DNA of 64,000 bases, from contig JBARRP010000174.1 of assembly GCA_049644285.1 (NCBI GenBank), forward strand, positions 1 to 64,000, in the 5' to 3' direction. Shown here in pieces: positions 1 to 7,767 of the stretch. Position numbers and translations under genes: made by a program. The notes beneath the pieces were generated by a model. The model had not been told where the DNA came from. It searched no databases and was given only the letters and a program-made list of their open reading frames with translations. Numbering within the stretch: the first letter of the stretch is position 1; every line of letters begins with the position of its first letter. This DNA comes from CAVRXT01 sp049644285 (GTDB lineage: Bacteria > Acidobacteriota > Terriglobia > Acidiferrales > UBA7541).

Positions 1-99
1 ACAGAATTCGTTCAAGATCGCGTGTTTCAACTTACGGCTCGCTTGGTGGTAGCGCTCATAGATCGCGCGGAAGTATTCCCATTTCGCTTGACGGCCCAC
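1..99 (-). CDS. Transposase/integrase, N-terminal fragment (runs off window)
   Basis: Reading the minus strand from a GTG at 99, with a GAGGGGG ribosome site five bases upstream, gives 33 codons open to the window edge. The peptide contains KWEYFRAIYERYHQASRKLK and then AILNEFC. This resembles the N-terminus of integrase-type DDE transposases, where a short helical segment ends in a 'LDEFC' motif before a helix-turn-helix. Only this segment is visible, so no catalytic residue can be checked and the family (ISNCY/IS481-like) is an inference. The direct repeats just upstream at 130-187 fit an IS end. Partial gene, 3' end missing. Confidence 0.6.
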   Translation of the reverse strand, partial: MGRQAKWEYFRAIYERYHQASRKLKHAILNEFC

Positions 100-129
100 A
101 GTAACCCCCTCAAAACGTCGGTTGAGTTC

Positions 130-187
130 GGTTACATACTAAATGGCGCGATAACACCCCTAGGGTTACATTTAGCACGGCGCGATA
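130..187. repeat. Two 24-bp direct repeats, probable IS end
   Basis: Positions 130-153 and 164-187 both begin GGTTACAT and end GGCGCGATA and match at 18 of 24 bases, 34 bp apart. They lie 31 bases upstream of the transposase start at 99. Tandem repeats of this kind at IS ends are often transposase-binding sites. A weaker partial copy (ACATACTAA) occurs at 261-269. The exact outer end of the element could not be fixed, because its other end is outside the window. Confidence 0.5.
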
Positions 188-362
188 CGCAGCATTGCAC
201 GCGGAGGCGGTCAGGCGTACATTACCGGTCGCCGGAGAATCCAAATGAAAATTTCGGATGACATACTAAGAATCTCATTGTCACGCCGCACCGCGGTTGA
301 ACGGGAATCGCAGCCCCACCTGGCCGCGGCCACGGTGACTCTGAAATACATAGGAGGAAAGC
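188..362. other. Intergenic, leader of the cupin-propeller genes
   Basis: No convincing gene is seen here. The stretch probably includes the outer end of the partial IS, the promoter for the cupin gene at 363, and that gene's TAGGAGGAAA ribosome-binding site at 351-360. Confidence 0.4.
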
Positions 363-830
363 ATGCCCACTTCTAGCACGCCACGCCGCTACTGGCTCGT
401 GGCGCTCGTGATCGCGATGGTGGTGTCGCTTGGATCGGCCAAAGTCACTGATCTCAACCCGGCGGCAATAGCCTACAAGTTGCCGGACCAGATCAAATGG
501 ACCGACGAGCCCAGCGGTGCGAAAGCAGCGGTTCTGCTCGGCGATCTCGCAAAGCCGGGTCTCTACATCGTCCTCGTCAAATGGACCCCGCATCACATGA
601 GCCATCCACACTGGCATCCGAATGATCGCTTTATCACCGTCCTCTCGGGAACTTGGTGGGTAGGCACGGGCACGAAATTCGATCCTGACAGCACCGTCGC
701 TCTGCCAGCGGGCACGTTCGTGACGCATTTTGGCAAGCAGGTCCACTATGACGGCGCCAAGGATGGCGAGGCTGTGTTGGAAATCGTTGGTGAGGGACCG
801 GCGACGCCTACTCCTGCCGAAGCGAAGTGA
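363..830 (+). CDS. Secreted cupin-domain protein
   Basis: 155 aa. An N-terminal signal peptide (basic RRYW, then a hydrophobic stretch to about residue 26) precedes a single cupin fold of about 110 residues. Cupin motif 1 is seen in HHMSHPHWHPNDRFITVLSG and the second motif in LPAGTFVTHFGKQVHYDG, so the metal-binding His/Glu-type positions are largely present. Cupins bind a metal and act as small dioxygenases, isomerases or sugar/acid-binding proteins, and the substrate cannot be told here. A strong AGGAGG lies seven bases before the ATG. It is followed after about 100 bp by a secreted beta-propeller gene on the same strand and probably shares its transcript. Confidence 0.8.
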   Translation: MPTSSTPRRYWLVALVIAMVVSLGSAKVTDLNPAAIAYKLPDQIKWTDEPSGAKAAVLLGDLAKPGLYIVLVKWTPHHMSHPHWHPNDRFITVLSGTWWVGTGTKFDPDSTVALPAGTFVTHFGKQVHYDGAKDGEAVLEIVGEGPATPTPAEAK

Positions 831-931
831 AAGCCGGTGGTGCGCCCACCGTGCGGCCGCTGTCCGAGCCCGAGCAAAGATCCAACCGAGCACGAGATGT
901 GTCGCAGGAAATCGAGGCGTGGGAGGAGCTC

Positions 932-2290
932 ATGAGTAGACGTGTGGCAACGATTATGGCGATCGCTTTTGCGTTCCTGTTGGTTCTCCTGTTTTTCAGC
1001 AGGCCAGTGCTGTTGCGGGGGCAAGGGTCGACAGAAGCTCAAGGCCCGAACCCAAGTGATGAGCAGGTCATGGGACCCTACGACGTCGTCAAAGACTGGC
1101 CGAAGCCCTTGTCCACTCTGTTCCCCGAGGAGAGGGGTTGGACCTGGGGAGCGACTCAAGCGATCTTCGCCCAAAATCCGAACCGCATCTTCATCTCCAT
1201 GCGCGGCGAGTTGCCGATCATCAGGACCGGCAGCGTCGTCGCGGACCCCATCAGGACGGGAAGCGGCGCGGCGGAGCCCATCAATATTGAATGGCCGGGA
1301 GCCGGTGAGGATGGGCGTTCCATTTTCCTGACGCTGCCCACGCCTGGCCTACCGGCGCGCAATGCCTCAATCGGTCCAACCGCCAGTCCGGGAGAACCGC
1401 ACGTCAAGTTTGTGGCCCGGGAGAATGTCGATTACCGCTGGAAGCATTTGATTTTCATTGTCGACGGCCAGGGCAATCTTGTCGAGGACTGGTCGGCGCC
1501 TTGGGACAAGCTCTTCAAGCGTGTGCACAGGGTTCTGATCAGCCCGTACGATCCGGAAAAGCGCGTCTGGGTGGACGATGACGGGCGCTGCGCCATCTTC
1601 ATTTTCAGCAACGACGGGAAGCAGTTGCTGCAGACCATCGGCACTCCCAATGATTGCGGCGCGGACGACAAGCGCTTCAATCGTCAAACCGACATTGCGT
1701 GGCTGCCCGACGGCACATTCTTCGTAACCGACGGCTACGAGAACACGCGCGTCGTGAAGTTCGATAAGGATGGCAAGTATCTGATGGCCTGGGGAAAACC
1801 GAGTTGGGACTGGAAAACGCGCAAAGATGTGCCAGGCGTGCCGAACCCGCCTCCGCCTAATTACTTTCACACCGTGCATGGCATTGCCGTCGATCCTGTG
1901 ACGCGACGCGTCTTCGTATCGGACCGCGAAAACCACCGCATTCAAGTGTTCGACGAGAACGGGAACTTTCTCGCCTTGTGGAATCTGGGCCCGTATGCGG
2001 CAGCGTACCACCTGCTCGAGACCGCTGATCGGCATCTCTGGATTTCGGACGGACACGGAACGTTCAAGATTCTGGAATACGACCTGGACGGCAAATTACT
2101 GTATTCCTGGGGCACTTTCGGACCAAATCCTGGGGAACTCTGGGGCGTGCATCAGCTCACCACCGACCAGAACGGGAATCTTTTCGTCGCCGAAGTTTTC
2201 AATGGACGCGCGCAGAAGTTCACTCCCAAGAAGGGAGTTGACCCTGCGAAGTTGATAGGCCAGCAGATGCGCGTGGCGTGGAAGGATTGA
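932..2290 (+). CDS. Secreted NHL/six-bladed beta-propeller protein
   Basis: 452 aa from the ATG at 932, chosen because GGAGGAGCT sits just before it and a classical signal peptide follows (MSRRVATIMAIAFAFLLVLL). A longer in-frame start (GTG 827) overlaps the cupin stop but would put 35 polar residues before the signal. The mature part has NHL-type repeats of the form hydrophobic-D-x-x-G-N-hydrophobic, for example FVTDGYENTRVVKFDKDGKY and FVSDRENHRIQVFDENGNF, ending in NGRAQKFTPKKG. Such extracytoplasmic propellers act as binding scaffolds or lyases (peptidyl-hydroxyglycine lyase-like); no enzyme role can be assigned. It resembles the protein at 53145-54272. Confidence 0.75.
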   Translation: MSRRVATIMAIAFAFLLVLLFFSRPVLLRGQGSTEAQGPNPSDEQVMGPYDVVKDWPKPLSTLFPEERGWTWGATQAIFAQNPNRIFISMRGELPIIRTGSVVADPIRTGSGAAEPINIEWPGAGEDGRSIFLTLPTPGLPARNASIGPTASPGEPHVKFVARENVDYRWKHLIFIVDGQGNLVEDWSAPWDKLFKRVHRVLISPYDPEKRVWVDDDGRCAIFIFSNDGKQLLQTIGTPNDCGADDKRFNRQTDIAWLPDGTFFVTDGYENTRVVKFDKDGKYLMAWGKPSWDWKTRKDVPGVPNPPPPNYFHTVHGIAVDPVTRRVFVSDRENHRIQVFDENGNFLALWNLGPYAAAYHLLETADRHLWISDGHGTFKILEYDLDGKLLYSWGTFGPNPGELWGVHQLTTDQNGNLFVAEVFNGRAQKFTPKKGVDPAKLIGQQMRVAWKD

Positions 2291-2342
2291 AGCTTCCTCC
2301 CACCGGAGGCTGCTGCGGCATGTTGATGTGCTTGCCCGAACT

Positions 2343-3311
2343 TCAAAATCCGTAGAGCTTCGCGGGATTCTCCACCAGTATGGTCTTGCGCTGTCCAGGG
2401 TCGGGAGCCCAGACAGCGAGCTGGTTGAATACACGGCCGTCATCGATCTGATACAGCGGCGTGACATCGGTGGCTTTGCGGCCGGACACTTGTGCCGGGT
2501 GCGGCCAGTCGGTGCCCCACAGAACGCGCTGCGGGTTCGCAGCGATCAGCGCTTTGGCCAGCGGCGCGACGTCCGGATAGTCCGGCGCTTGCGTTGAAAT
2601 GCGGTACGCCGCGGAGACTTTGACGTAGGCTTTGCCCGTTCGCAGCAGTTTCAACAGAGTCTCGAAGCCAGCCTGCCCGACGCCGAGGGACGCCTGAGCT
2701 CCCCCGAAGTGGTCGAACACGACCGGCATAGGGGCCGCCATGACTTGGTCGGCGATGCCTTCGATCACAGATAGCCGCGCGTAAATCTGGATATGCCAGT
2801 TGCGGCTCTTGATCCGTTCCATCGCCGCTTGGAAGCGTTGACGGCCAATAGCGGGGTCCGTCTGGCCGGCGGTTTCGAGATTGAGCCGTATGCCTCGAAT
2901 GCCGGCGCGATTCATCTCGTCGAGTGCGGCGTCAGGTGTGTTGTCGTCAATCACTGCTATGCCGCGGGCGCTTGAGCCGAGCTGCCTGATTGCATCAAGT
3001 GTGCAGGCGTTATCGGTGCCATAAACGCTGGGCTGCACGATAACGACCCGGTCTGTGTGCAGCGCCCGATGCAACGCGCGAATCTCCTCGACCGAGGCTG
3101 GCTCGGGTGTGTAGATGCGCGAGGGTGCAAACGGGAAGCGTCGCGGATCTCCGAATACGTGGGTGTGGCAGTCGCACGCGCCCGTCGGCACTTCGAGATT
3201 CACTGGCGTGGCCGGTTGTGAAGCGGAGGCGAGGACAGAGATGACAGGCCGAAAGAGCACAGAGGCTCCCGTAACCGCCGCGCCAATGAGAACGTCGCGT
3301 CGCGATAGCAT
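2343..3311 (-). CDS. Exported amidohydrolase, LigI-like (amidohydrolase_2)
   Basis: 322 aa. It begins MLSRRDVLIGAAV, a twin-arginine-like signal, after a strong AGGAGGAGG. The mature domain starts with the metal-binding HxH in CDCHTHVFGDPRRFPFAP. Later come IQIYARL, the HFGG motif in VVFDHFGGAQ, and the metal-ligand Asp in LWGTDWPHP. This is the TIM-barrel amidohydrolase-2 family, and the FPFAPSR..Y segment resembles 2-pyrone-4,6-dicarboxylate lactonase (LigI), which opens a lactone in lignin-aromatic breakdown. The true substrate is unknown. The gene is convergent with the propeller gene at 932-2290 and is one of four such amidohydrolases in the window. Confidence 0.8.
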   Translation of the reverse strand: MLSRRDVLIGAAVTGASVLFRPVISVLASASQPATPVNLEVPTGACDCHTHVFGDPRRFPFAPSRIYTPEPASVEEIRALHRALHTDRVVIVQPSVYGTDNACTLDAIRQLGSSARGIAVIDDNTPDAALDEMNRAGIRGIRLNLETAGQTDPAIGRQRFQAAMERIKSRNWHIQIYARLSVIEGIADQVMAAPMPVVFDHFGGAQASLGVGQAGFETLLKLLRTGKAYVKVSAAYRISTQAPDYPDVAPLAKALIAANPQRVLWGTDWPHPAQVSGRKATDVTPLYQIDDGRVFNQLAVWAPDPGQRKTILVENPAKLYGF

Positions 3312-3546
3312 GCGAATCCTCCTCCTGTTCGTTTAGGCCGATGCTGGTGCATGTCGGCGTTCGCTCCCGCAAATGGATGGTACACCACGCGATGCCCGCA
3401 CGAGGCAAGAGCTGCATAGCAGACCTGGAAAATAGCCGGGCGCGACCAGAAGAGCGCGCGGAGTCTTGAAACCGGTTTCCAAGGTATACTGCGATCTTTC
3501 CATCGGTCCCCTAGCGAAATCCTGGTTAGTGCTCACGGAGGGCGTA

Positions 3547-4992
3547 ATGCAGCGGAGAGACTGTGCGTTTGCAGGATCAGGATTGCTTCTTGTTCTTGCC
3601 TGGGCGCTTGGCGGCTTTGCCGCGGCCGCGGCCGCTCAGCAGCAGCCTGACAAGAAGAACATGGAGCTGGTCGGCTACCACGACTTGCAGAGCCGGAGCG
3701 CCTATCAACCCGTGATCCACAAGCAAGGTGAGCGCTGGATCGCCTATATTGGCCACCACGGCGGGTCGCAGCTCAACGCGCTCACCGGCAAGCAAGAGAA
3801 CAACGGCACATCCATCCTCGACGTCACTGATCCGAGACAGCCGAAGTACCTCGCTCATATCCCCGGCGAGTCCGGCAAAGCCGGAAGGTCTGAAGCCGGT
3901 GGAGCGCAGATGGTGCGCGTATGCGACGGCAGCGATCTGCCGCATGCCGACAAGGGCAAGGTGTACTTGCTGCGCCCGTTCGGCAACTCCGCCCACGAAG
4001 TTTGGGACGTCAGCGATCCGGCGAATCCGAGTCGCCTGACCGTCGTCGTCAGCGGACTCCGCGACACGCACAAGAGCTGGTGGGAGTGCGACACCGGCAT
4101 CGCCTACCTGGTCTCCGGCGCACCCGGCTGGCGCACCCGGCGCATGGCGCAGATCTACGACTTGAGCGATCCGGCGAAGCCGGTGTTCATCCGCAACTTC
4201 GGCCTGCCGGGCCAGCAGCCCGGCGCGACCGGCCCGGTGCCGAGCGACTTGCACGGTCCCATTTCCACGGGGCCGAAAGGCAACCGCGTATATTTCAGCT
4301 ACGGCCCTGGGAGCGGCGGCGTTATGCAGATCGTGGATCGCGAAAAGCTCTTGAACGGACCGAAGGAGCCGACCGAGGAGAACCTGCTCTATCCGCAGGT
4401 GGCGAGGCTCGATCTTCCTCCGGACGCGGGTGCGCACACGGGGTTCCCGCTTCTTGGCGTGGAGCAGGCCGAGTTTTCGAAGAACAAGGGTGGAAAAGTA
4501 CGAGACTTCGTTGTGGTCACCGGCGAATCGATGGCCAATGAATGCCTCGAGACGAGGCAGATCGTACGGATCATCGACATTACCAGCGAGTCGACGCCGT
4601 TTGGCGTGTCGGCCTGGACGGTTCCCGAGGCGAGCGGCAATTTCTGCAGCCGCGGCGGGCGTTTCGGCTCGCATTCCTCGAACGAGAACTTCACGTCAAT
4701 CTATTACAAGCGTGTGATGTTCTTCGCGCACTTCAACGCGGGCGTGCGCGCCCTGGACATCCGCGATCCGTTCCACCCCGTCGAAATCGGCTATTACATC
4801 CCAGCCGTCACCGACAAGACGGCCAAGCGCTGCGTGGGCACAGGCGCGGAGGAGCGCTGCAAGGTAGCGATCCAGACCAACAACGTGGAAGTGGACGACC
4901 GCGGCTATATCTACATCGTCGACCGCGCCAACACAGGCTTGCACATTCTCGAGCTCACCGGCCCGGAACGCCAGATCGCCAATCTTCCTTGA
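3547..4992 (+). CDS. Secreted LVIVD-type beta-propeller protein
   Basis: 481 aa from the ATG at 3547, preceded by GGAGGG and followed by an N-terminal signal ending in an alanine-rich AAAAAAQ. An upstream in-frame start would add 27 residues without a signal. Repeats such as SILDVTDPRQPKYLAHIPG, EVWDVSDPANPSRLTVV and ALDIRDPFHPVEIGYYIP match the LVIVD repeat (hydrophobic-DVSDPxxP), which builds a beta-propeller in secreted proteins. Several cysteines (CDGSD, NECLETRQ, KRCVGTGAEERCK) suggest disulfides outside the cytoplasm. No catalytic residues are recognised. It lies between two amidohydrolases on the opposite strand. Confidence 0.75.
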   Translation: MQRRDCAFAGSGLLLVLAWALGGFAAAAAAQQQPDKKNMELVGYHDLQSRSAYQPVIHKQGERWIAYIGHHGGSQLNALTGKQENNGTSILDVTDPRQPKYLAHIPGESGKAGRSEAGGAQMVRVCDGSDLPHADKGKVYLLRPFGNSAHEVWDVSDPANPSRLTVVVSGLRDTHKSWWECDTGIAYLVSGAPGWRTRRMAQIYDLSDPAKPVFIRNFGLPGQQPGATGPVPSDLHGPISTGPKGNRVYFSYGPGSGGVMQIVDREKLLNGPKEPTEENLLYPQVARLDLPPDAGAHTGFPLLGVEQAEFSKNKGGKVRDFVVVTGESMANECLETRQIVRIIDITSESTPFGVSAWTVPEASGNFCSRGGRFGSHSSNENFTSIYYKRVMFFAHFNAGVRALDIRDPFHPVEIGYYIPAVTDKTAKRCVGTGAEERCKVAIQTNNVEVDDRGYIYIVDRANTGLHILELTGPERQIANLP

Positions 4993-5054
4993 GAGAACTG
5001 CCGCAGATAGGGAATCGGGCATAGCGCGGCACCCATATTGGACGCCGCATGTCC

Positions 5055-6173
5055 TCATCCCTGCAGGCGCGGCAGCAATCCTATGGCATTAAGGCGATCG
5101 ATCGCCTGGCGGTCGCTAGCTGAAAGCTTGACTTGGGCCAATCCGTCGATGGCGGTCGCGGGTTTCACAAACGGATAGTCAGTTCCGAACAGGATTTGCT
5201 GCGCAGGCACAAGGTTCAATATCGCGGCCATCGAAGGTGGAGACGCGGCACTGGCGGTGTCGTAATACAGTTTCTGCAATTCATGCATGACTCCGTGCGG
5301 GATTCGTTCTGCAAGTGCCTGCTGCTGGCCGAGTATTTCGGTCAGGCGGCCTGCCAACATAGGTGTTGCTCCGCCACCGTGGGAGAAAATCCAGCGGATG
5401 TTGCTAAGCCTTGCAAACGTACCACTGACAAGCAGGCTGACGATGGCGCGGGTGGTATCGAACGGGTACTCGATGACTTGCGGCAACACGCCGGGAAGGA
5501 CACTTCCGCAACAAGCCGCCACGTTCGGATGGAAAAATACTGCGGCCTTGCGGCGATTGAGCTCCTCGAACACCTGCGCAAATGAAGGGTCGCCGGGATA
5601 TGTGCCATCGTAGGTGGTCATCAGGCCGATGCCATCGGCCTTGAGTGTGTCGAGCGCATATTCGATTTCCTTGAGACTGCCTTCCGTATCGGGCAACGGT
5701 ATTACCGCGAAAAGACCAAAACGGCCCCGGTAAGTGCGGATTTGCTCTGCTGCATATTCGTTCCATTCGCGCGACAGGCGGCGCGCCGCCGCGACATCGC
5801 CATACCAAACGCCTGGAGTCGAGATTGAGGCCACAGCAGTGGCGATACCGCTTTTCTCCATCACCTCGAGCGCCTGGGCGGGCGTCCAAGACAGCAGTTG
5901 GTTCACCGAAAGGTTGTGACCGAACTTGAGCCTCTCGTGTTCCTCGGCCATATAGCGCGGCGGCAGAAAGTGATGATGCACATCGATCCGGTGTGCCTTG
6001 GCATTGGCGGCAGCCCCGGCCGCGGGCGAGCTCGTCTGCGCCGTCAAAGGGCCGGCGGACAGCGCCGCGCCCCACCCGAGAGCGGCCACCGCGGTGAGAA
6101 ACTCCCGCCTGGACGTAACACATCCCCCCGGCTGACAGTCGCGCGCTGCATCAGGGACTGCTCTTTGAGGCAT
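5055..6173 (-). CDS. Amidohydrolase, ACMSD/6-methylsalicylate decarboxylase-like
   Basis: 372 aa. An internal twin-arginine signal (TSRREFLTAVAALGWG) follows about 19 poorly conserved residues. The ATG at 6173 is the only in-frame start available, so the N-terminus is uncertain. The domain begins with HxH in RIDVHHHFLPPRYMAEEH and has FFHPN, the HGGG in WIFSHGGGATPMLAGR, and the metal Asp in ILFGTDYPF. The HHHFLPP pattern is typical of the ACMSD-type decarboxylases of aromatic acids within amidohydrolase_2. Export of such an enzyme is unusual but common in Acidobacteriota. The palindrome at 6196-6215 lies 23 bases before its start. Confidence 0.78.
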   Translation of the reverse strand: MPQRAVPDAARDCQPGGCVTSRREFLTAVAALGWGAALSAGPLTAQTSSPAAGAAANAKAHRIDVHHHFLPPRYMAEEHERLKFGHNLSVNQLLSWTPAQALEVMEKSGIATAVASISTPGVWYGDVAAARRLSREWNEYAAEQIRTYRGRFGLFAVIPLPDTEGSLKEIEYALDTLKADGIGLMTTYDGTYPGDPSFAQVFEELNRRKAAVFFHPNVAACCGSVLPGVLPQVIEYPFDTTRAIVSLLVSGTFARLSNIRWIFSHGGGATPMLAGRLTEILGQQQALAERIPHGVMHELQKLYYDTASAASPPSMAAILNLVPAQQILFGTDYPFVKPATAIDGLAQVKLSASDRQAIDRLNAIGLLPRLQG

Positions 6174-6195
6174 CTCAGTCTCTCAGTCGTCTACA

Positions 6196-6215
6196 AAACT
6201 GAACATGTACAGTTT
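6196..6215. promoter_or_regulatory. Operator palindrome, copy 1
   Basis: AAACTGAACATGTACAGTTT is a near-perfect 20-bp palindrome in the divergent region between the amidohydrolase (starts 6173, minus) and the cupin operon (starts 6279, plus). The 12-bp core TGAACATGTACA plus the flank TTTGGGACG recurs at 17509-17534. The form (even dyad, A/T arms) suits a TetR-type dimer. The TetR gene at 19140 is the natural candidate regulator, by inference only. Confidence 0.65.
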
Positions 6216-6278
6216 GGGACGCGCCGAGTGTACACTGGTGCAGAATCTTGTCAAGATTTCAAGAACTGGAGGCTGAGC

Positions 6279-6812
6279 TTGGCTTCTCCAATTCATCGTG
6301 TCGTTACGGGGAAGGACGCGACGGGCAAGGCAATTGCAATGATCGATGCTGTGGCCACGAACGTACACGGGCGCAAGGAATTGGGCGTTGCGAACACCAT
6401 CCTTTGGGTGACGGATTCCACCCCGGCCGATCTTTCCAATCCTGCAGACGCGGCCGATCGCAAGGTCGGCGTCCTGCCTCCTCCAAGCGGCACGATCTTC
6501 AAGTTGATCGAGTTTGCCCCGCAAAAGGACCTCGAGAGCGACTATGAGACCAGACTCCGAATCTTCAAAGGCCTCGGCCTCGCGCCCGAAGGAGAGTCGC
6601 GTGAGAAACCACGAGATCCAGGCATGCACCGAACCAGGACCATCGATTATGCCGTGATCCTGTCAGGCGAAATTGAAATGCTGCTGGACGATTCGGAGAT
6701 TCACTTGAAGGCAGGCGACGTTGTCGTACAACGAGGCACCAATCATGCCTGGGTAAACCGAGGACATCAGCCATGTAGGGTTGCCTTCGTACTGATCGAC
6801 GCCAAAGAGTGA
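6279..6812 (+). CDS. Cupin-domain protein
   Basis: 177 aa from a TTG at 6279, chosen because CTGGAGG lies six bases upstream. The in-frame extension further upstream would read through the operator and the opposite gene. The protein begins MASPIHRVVTGKDATGKAIA and ends with a compact cupin domain: MHRTRTIDYAVILSGEIEML, then LKAGDVVVQRGTNHAWVN. It has no signal peptide, so it is cytoplasmic. Proteins of this layout occur beside aromatic or cyclic-ketone degradation genes, but the reaction is not established. It is the first gene of a three-gene plus-strand operon with the GrdB-like protein and the CocE hydrolase. Confidence 0.75.
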   Translation: MASPIHRVVTGKDATGKAIAMIDAVATNVHGRKELGVANTILWVTDSTPADLSNPADAADRKVGVLPPPSGTIFKLIEFAPQKDLESDYETRLRIFKGLGLAPEGESREKPRDPGMHRTRTIDYAVILSGEIEMLLDDSEIHLKAGDVVVQRGTNHAWVNRGHQPCRVAFVLIDAKE

Positions 6813-6873
6813 CTGTGGTTCATCTGTCACACATGCCCTGGCCGAGCCACCCTCAGCGTCAAAGGAGGAAACA

Positions 6874-7758
6874 ATGCCGTACAGCTTCGCAAAGATGTTT
6901 GCCGAACTTACTGGCCGTCCTTTCCCAAACAGGCCCGTGTTTCCACCGCCGACCCTGACGCCGTTGCGAAAGCCCATCTCCGAATCGACGATCGGGCTTT
7001 TCGGGAGTTGCGGGGCGCGGCTGCCCGATGATCCTCCACTCGGCGATACCGAAGATATCTCCTTTCGTCTGGTTCACCGCAGCACCCCAACCTCGAAACT
7101 CGTGGTCTCTCACATGAGCCCCGTGCGCAAGTGGGCGCTGGAAGACATCAACGTGGCATTTCCGTTGGACAGGCTGAAGGAATTGGAAGCCGACGGCACC
7201 ATCAAGCGGCTGGCTCACACCGCTGTTTCGATGGTTGGATCGATTCAACGATACACCGAGTTGGTGGAGCAAACGGTGCCAGCGATCAAGCAGGTCTATG
7301 ATGCGCAGGGGGTCGACCTGGTTTTTGTGTTTCCGTTTTGTCCGGCATGCCACCGTGCAGTGGGAGTGATAGCCAGGGCGCTGGAAACGCGCGGACTGCC
7401 GACCTTAAGCATGAATACCTTGTGGGAAGCGGGCGAAGAAATTAAGCCCCCGCGCACCTGTTTCCTTGATTTTCCGCTGGGGTGTCCGGCGGGCAGGCCG
7501 CACGAAGCGGTTCAGCAGAGGGAGATTTTGCGGGCCGCACTCGAACTGGCCCCCGAGTTCGACCCGCAGCAGTGGGGGATGAAACAGTTGCCCTTTGAGT
7601 GGTCAGCGGATGGTCGGCGTGACTGGGAAAAGGAAGTCGACGATCTGTACCGGAACGGTGGCATTGATGTCGTGAAACAGCACCAGGCCGCACACAAGGC
7701 CCGAGGAGAATCCCTCGTTGGCCGGGAACGCGAGTTCACCATCAAGTGTAACTGCTAA
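6874..7758 (+). CDS. GrdB/PrdB-like 'selenoprotein B family' protein, Cys form
   Basis: 294 aa, with AAAGGAGGAAACA directly before the ATG. Recognised features are IGLFGSCGARLPDDPPLGD near residue 40, SHMSPVRKWALEDINVAFP, and LVFVFPFCPACHRAVGVIAR near residue 155, followed by the GLPTLSMNTL segment. This is the fold of the glycine/sarcosine/betaine reductase component B (GrdB) and proline reductase PrdB family. In those enzymes a Sec/Cys attacks the substrate C-N bond; here the site is Cys (FCPAC) and no in-frame UGA is present. The C-terminus ends KCNC. No partner GrdA/GrdC or proprotein is nearby, so a classical Stickland reductase is unlikely. It sits nine bases upstream of the CocE gene. 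Confidence 0.7.
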   Translation: MPYSFAKMFAELTGRPFPNRPVFPPPTLTPLRKPISESTIGLFGSCGARLPDDPPLGDTEDISFRLVHRSTPTSKLVVSHMSPVRKWALEDINVAFPLDRLKELEADGTIKRLAHTAVSMVGSIQRYTELVEQTVPAIKQVYDAQGVDLVFVFPFCPACHRAVGVIARALETRGLPTLSMNTLWEAGEEIKPPRTCFLDFPLGCPAGRPHEAVQQREILRAALELAPEFDPQQWGMKQLPFEWSADGRRDWEKEVDDLYRNGGIDVVKQHQAAHKARGESLVGREREFTIKCNC

Positions 7759-7767
7759 GAGATAAGA

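Noticed and set aside
3577..4674. 365-codon minus-strand frame
   Set aside because: Antisense shadow of the LVIVD propeller gene; composition is Arg/Ala-rich without domains.
6874..7758. GrdB-like protein as a selenoprotein
   Set aside because: No in-frame UGA is present; the active-site position is encoded as Cys, and the frame ends at TAA.
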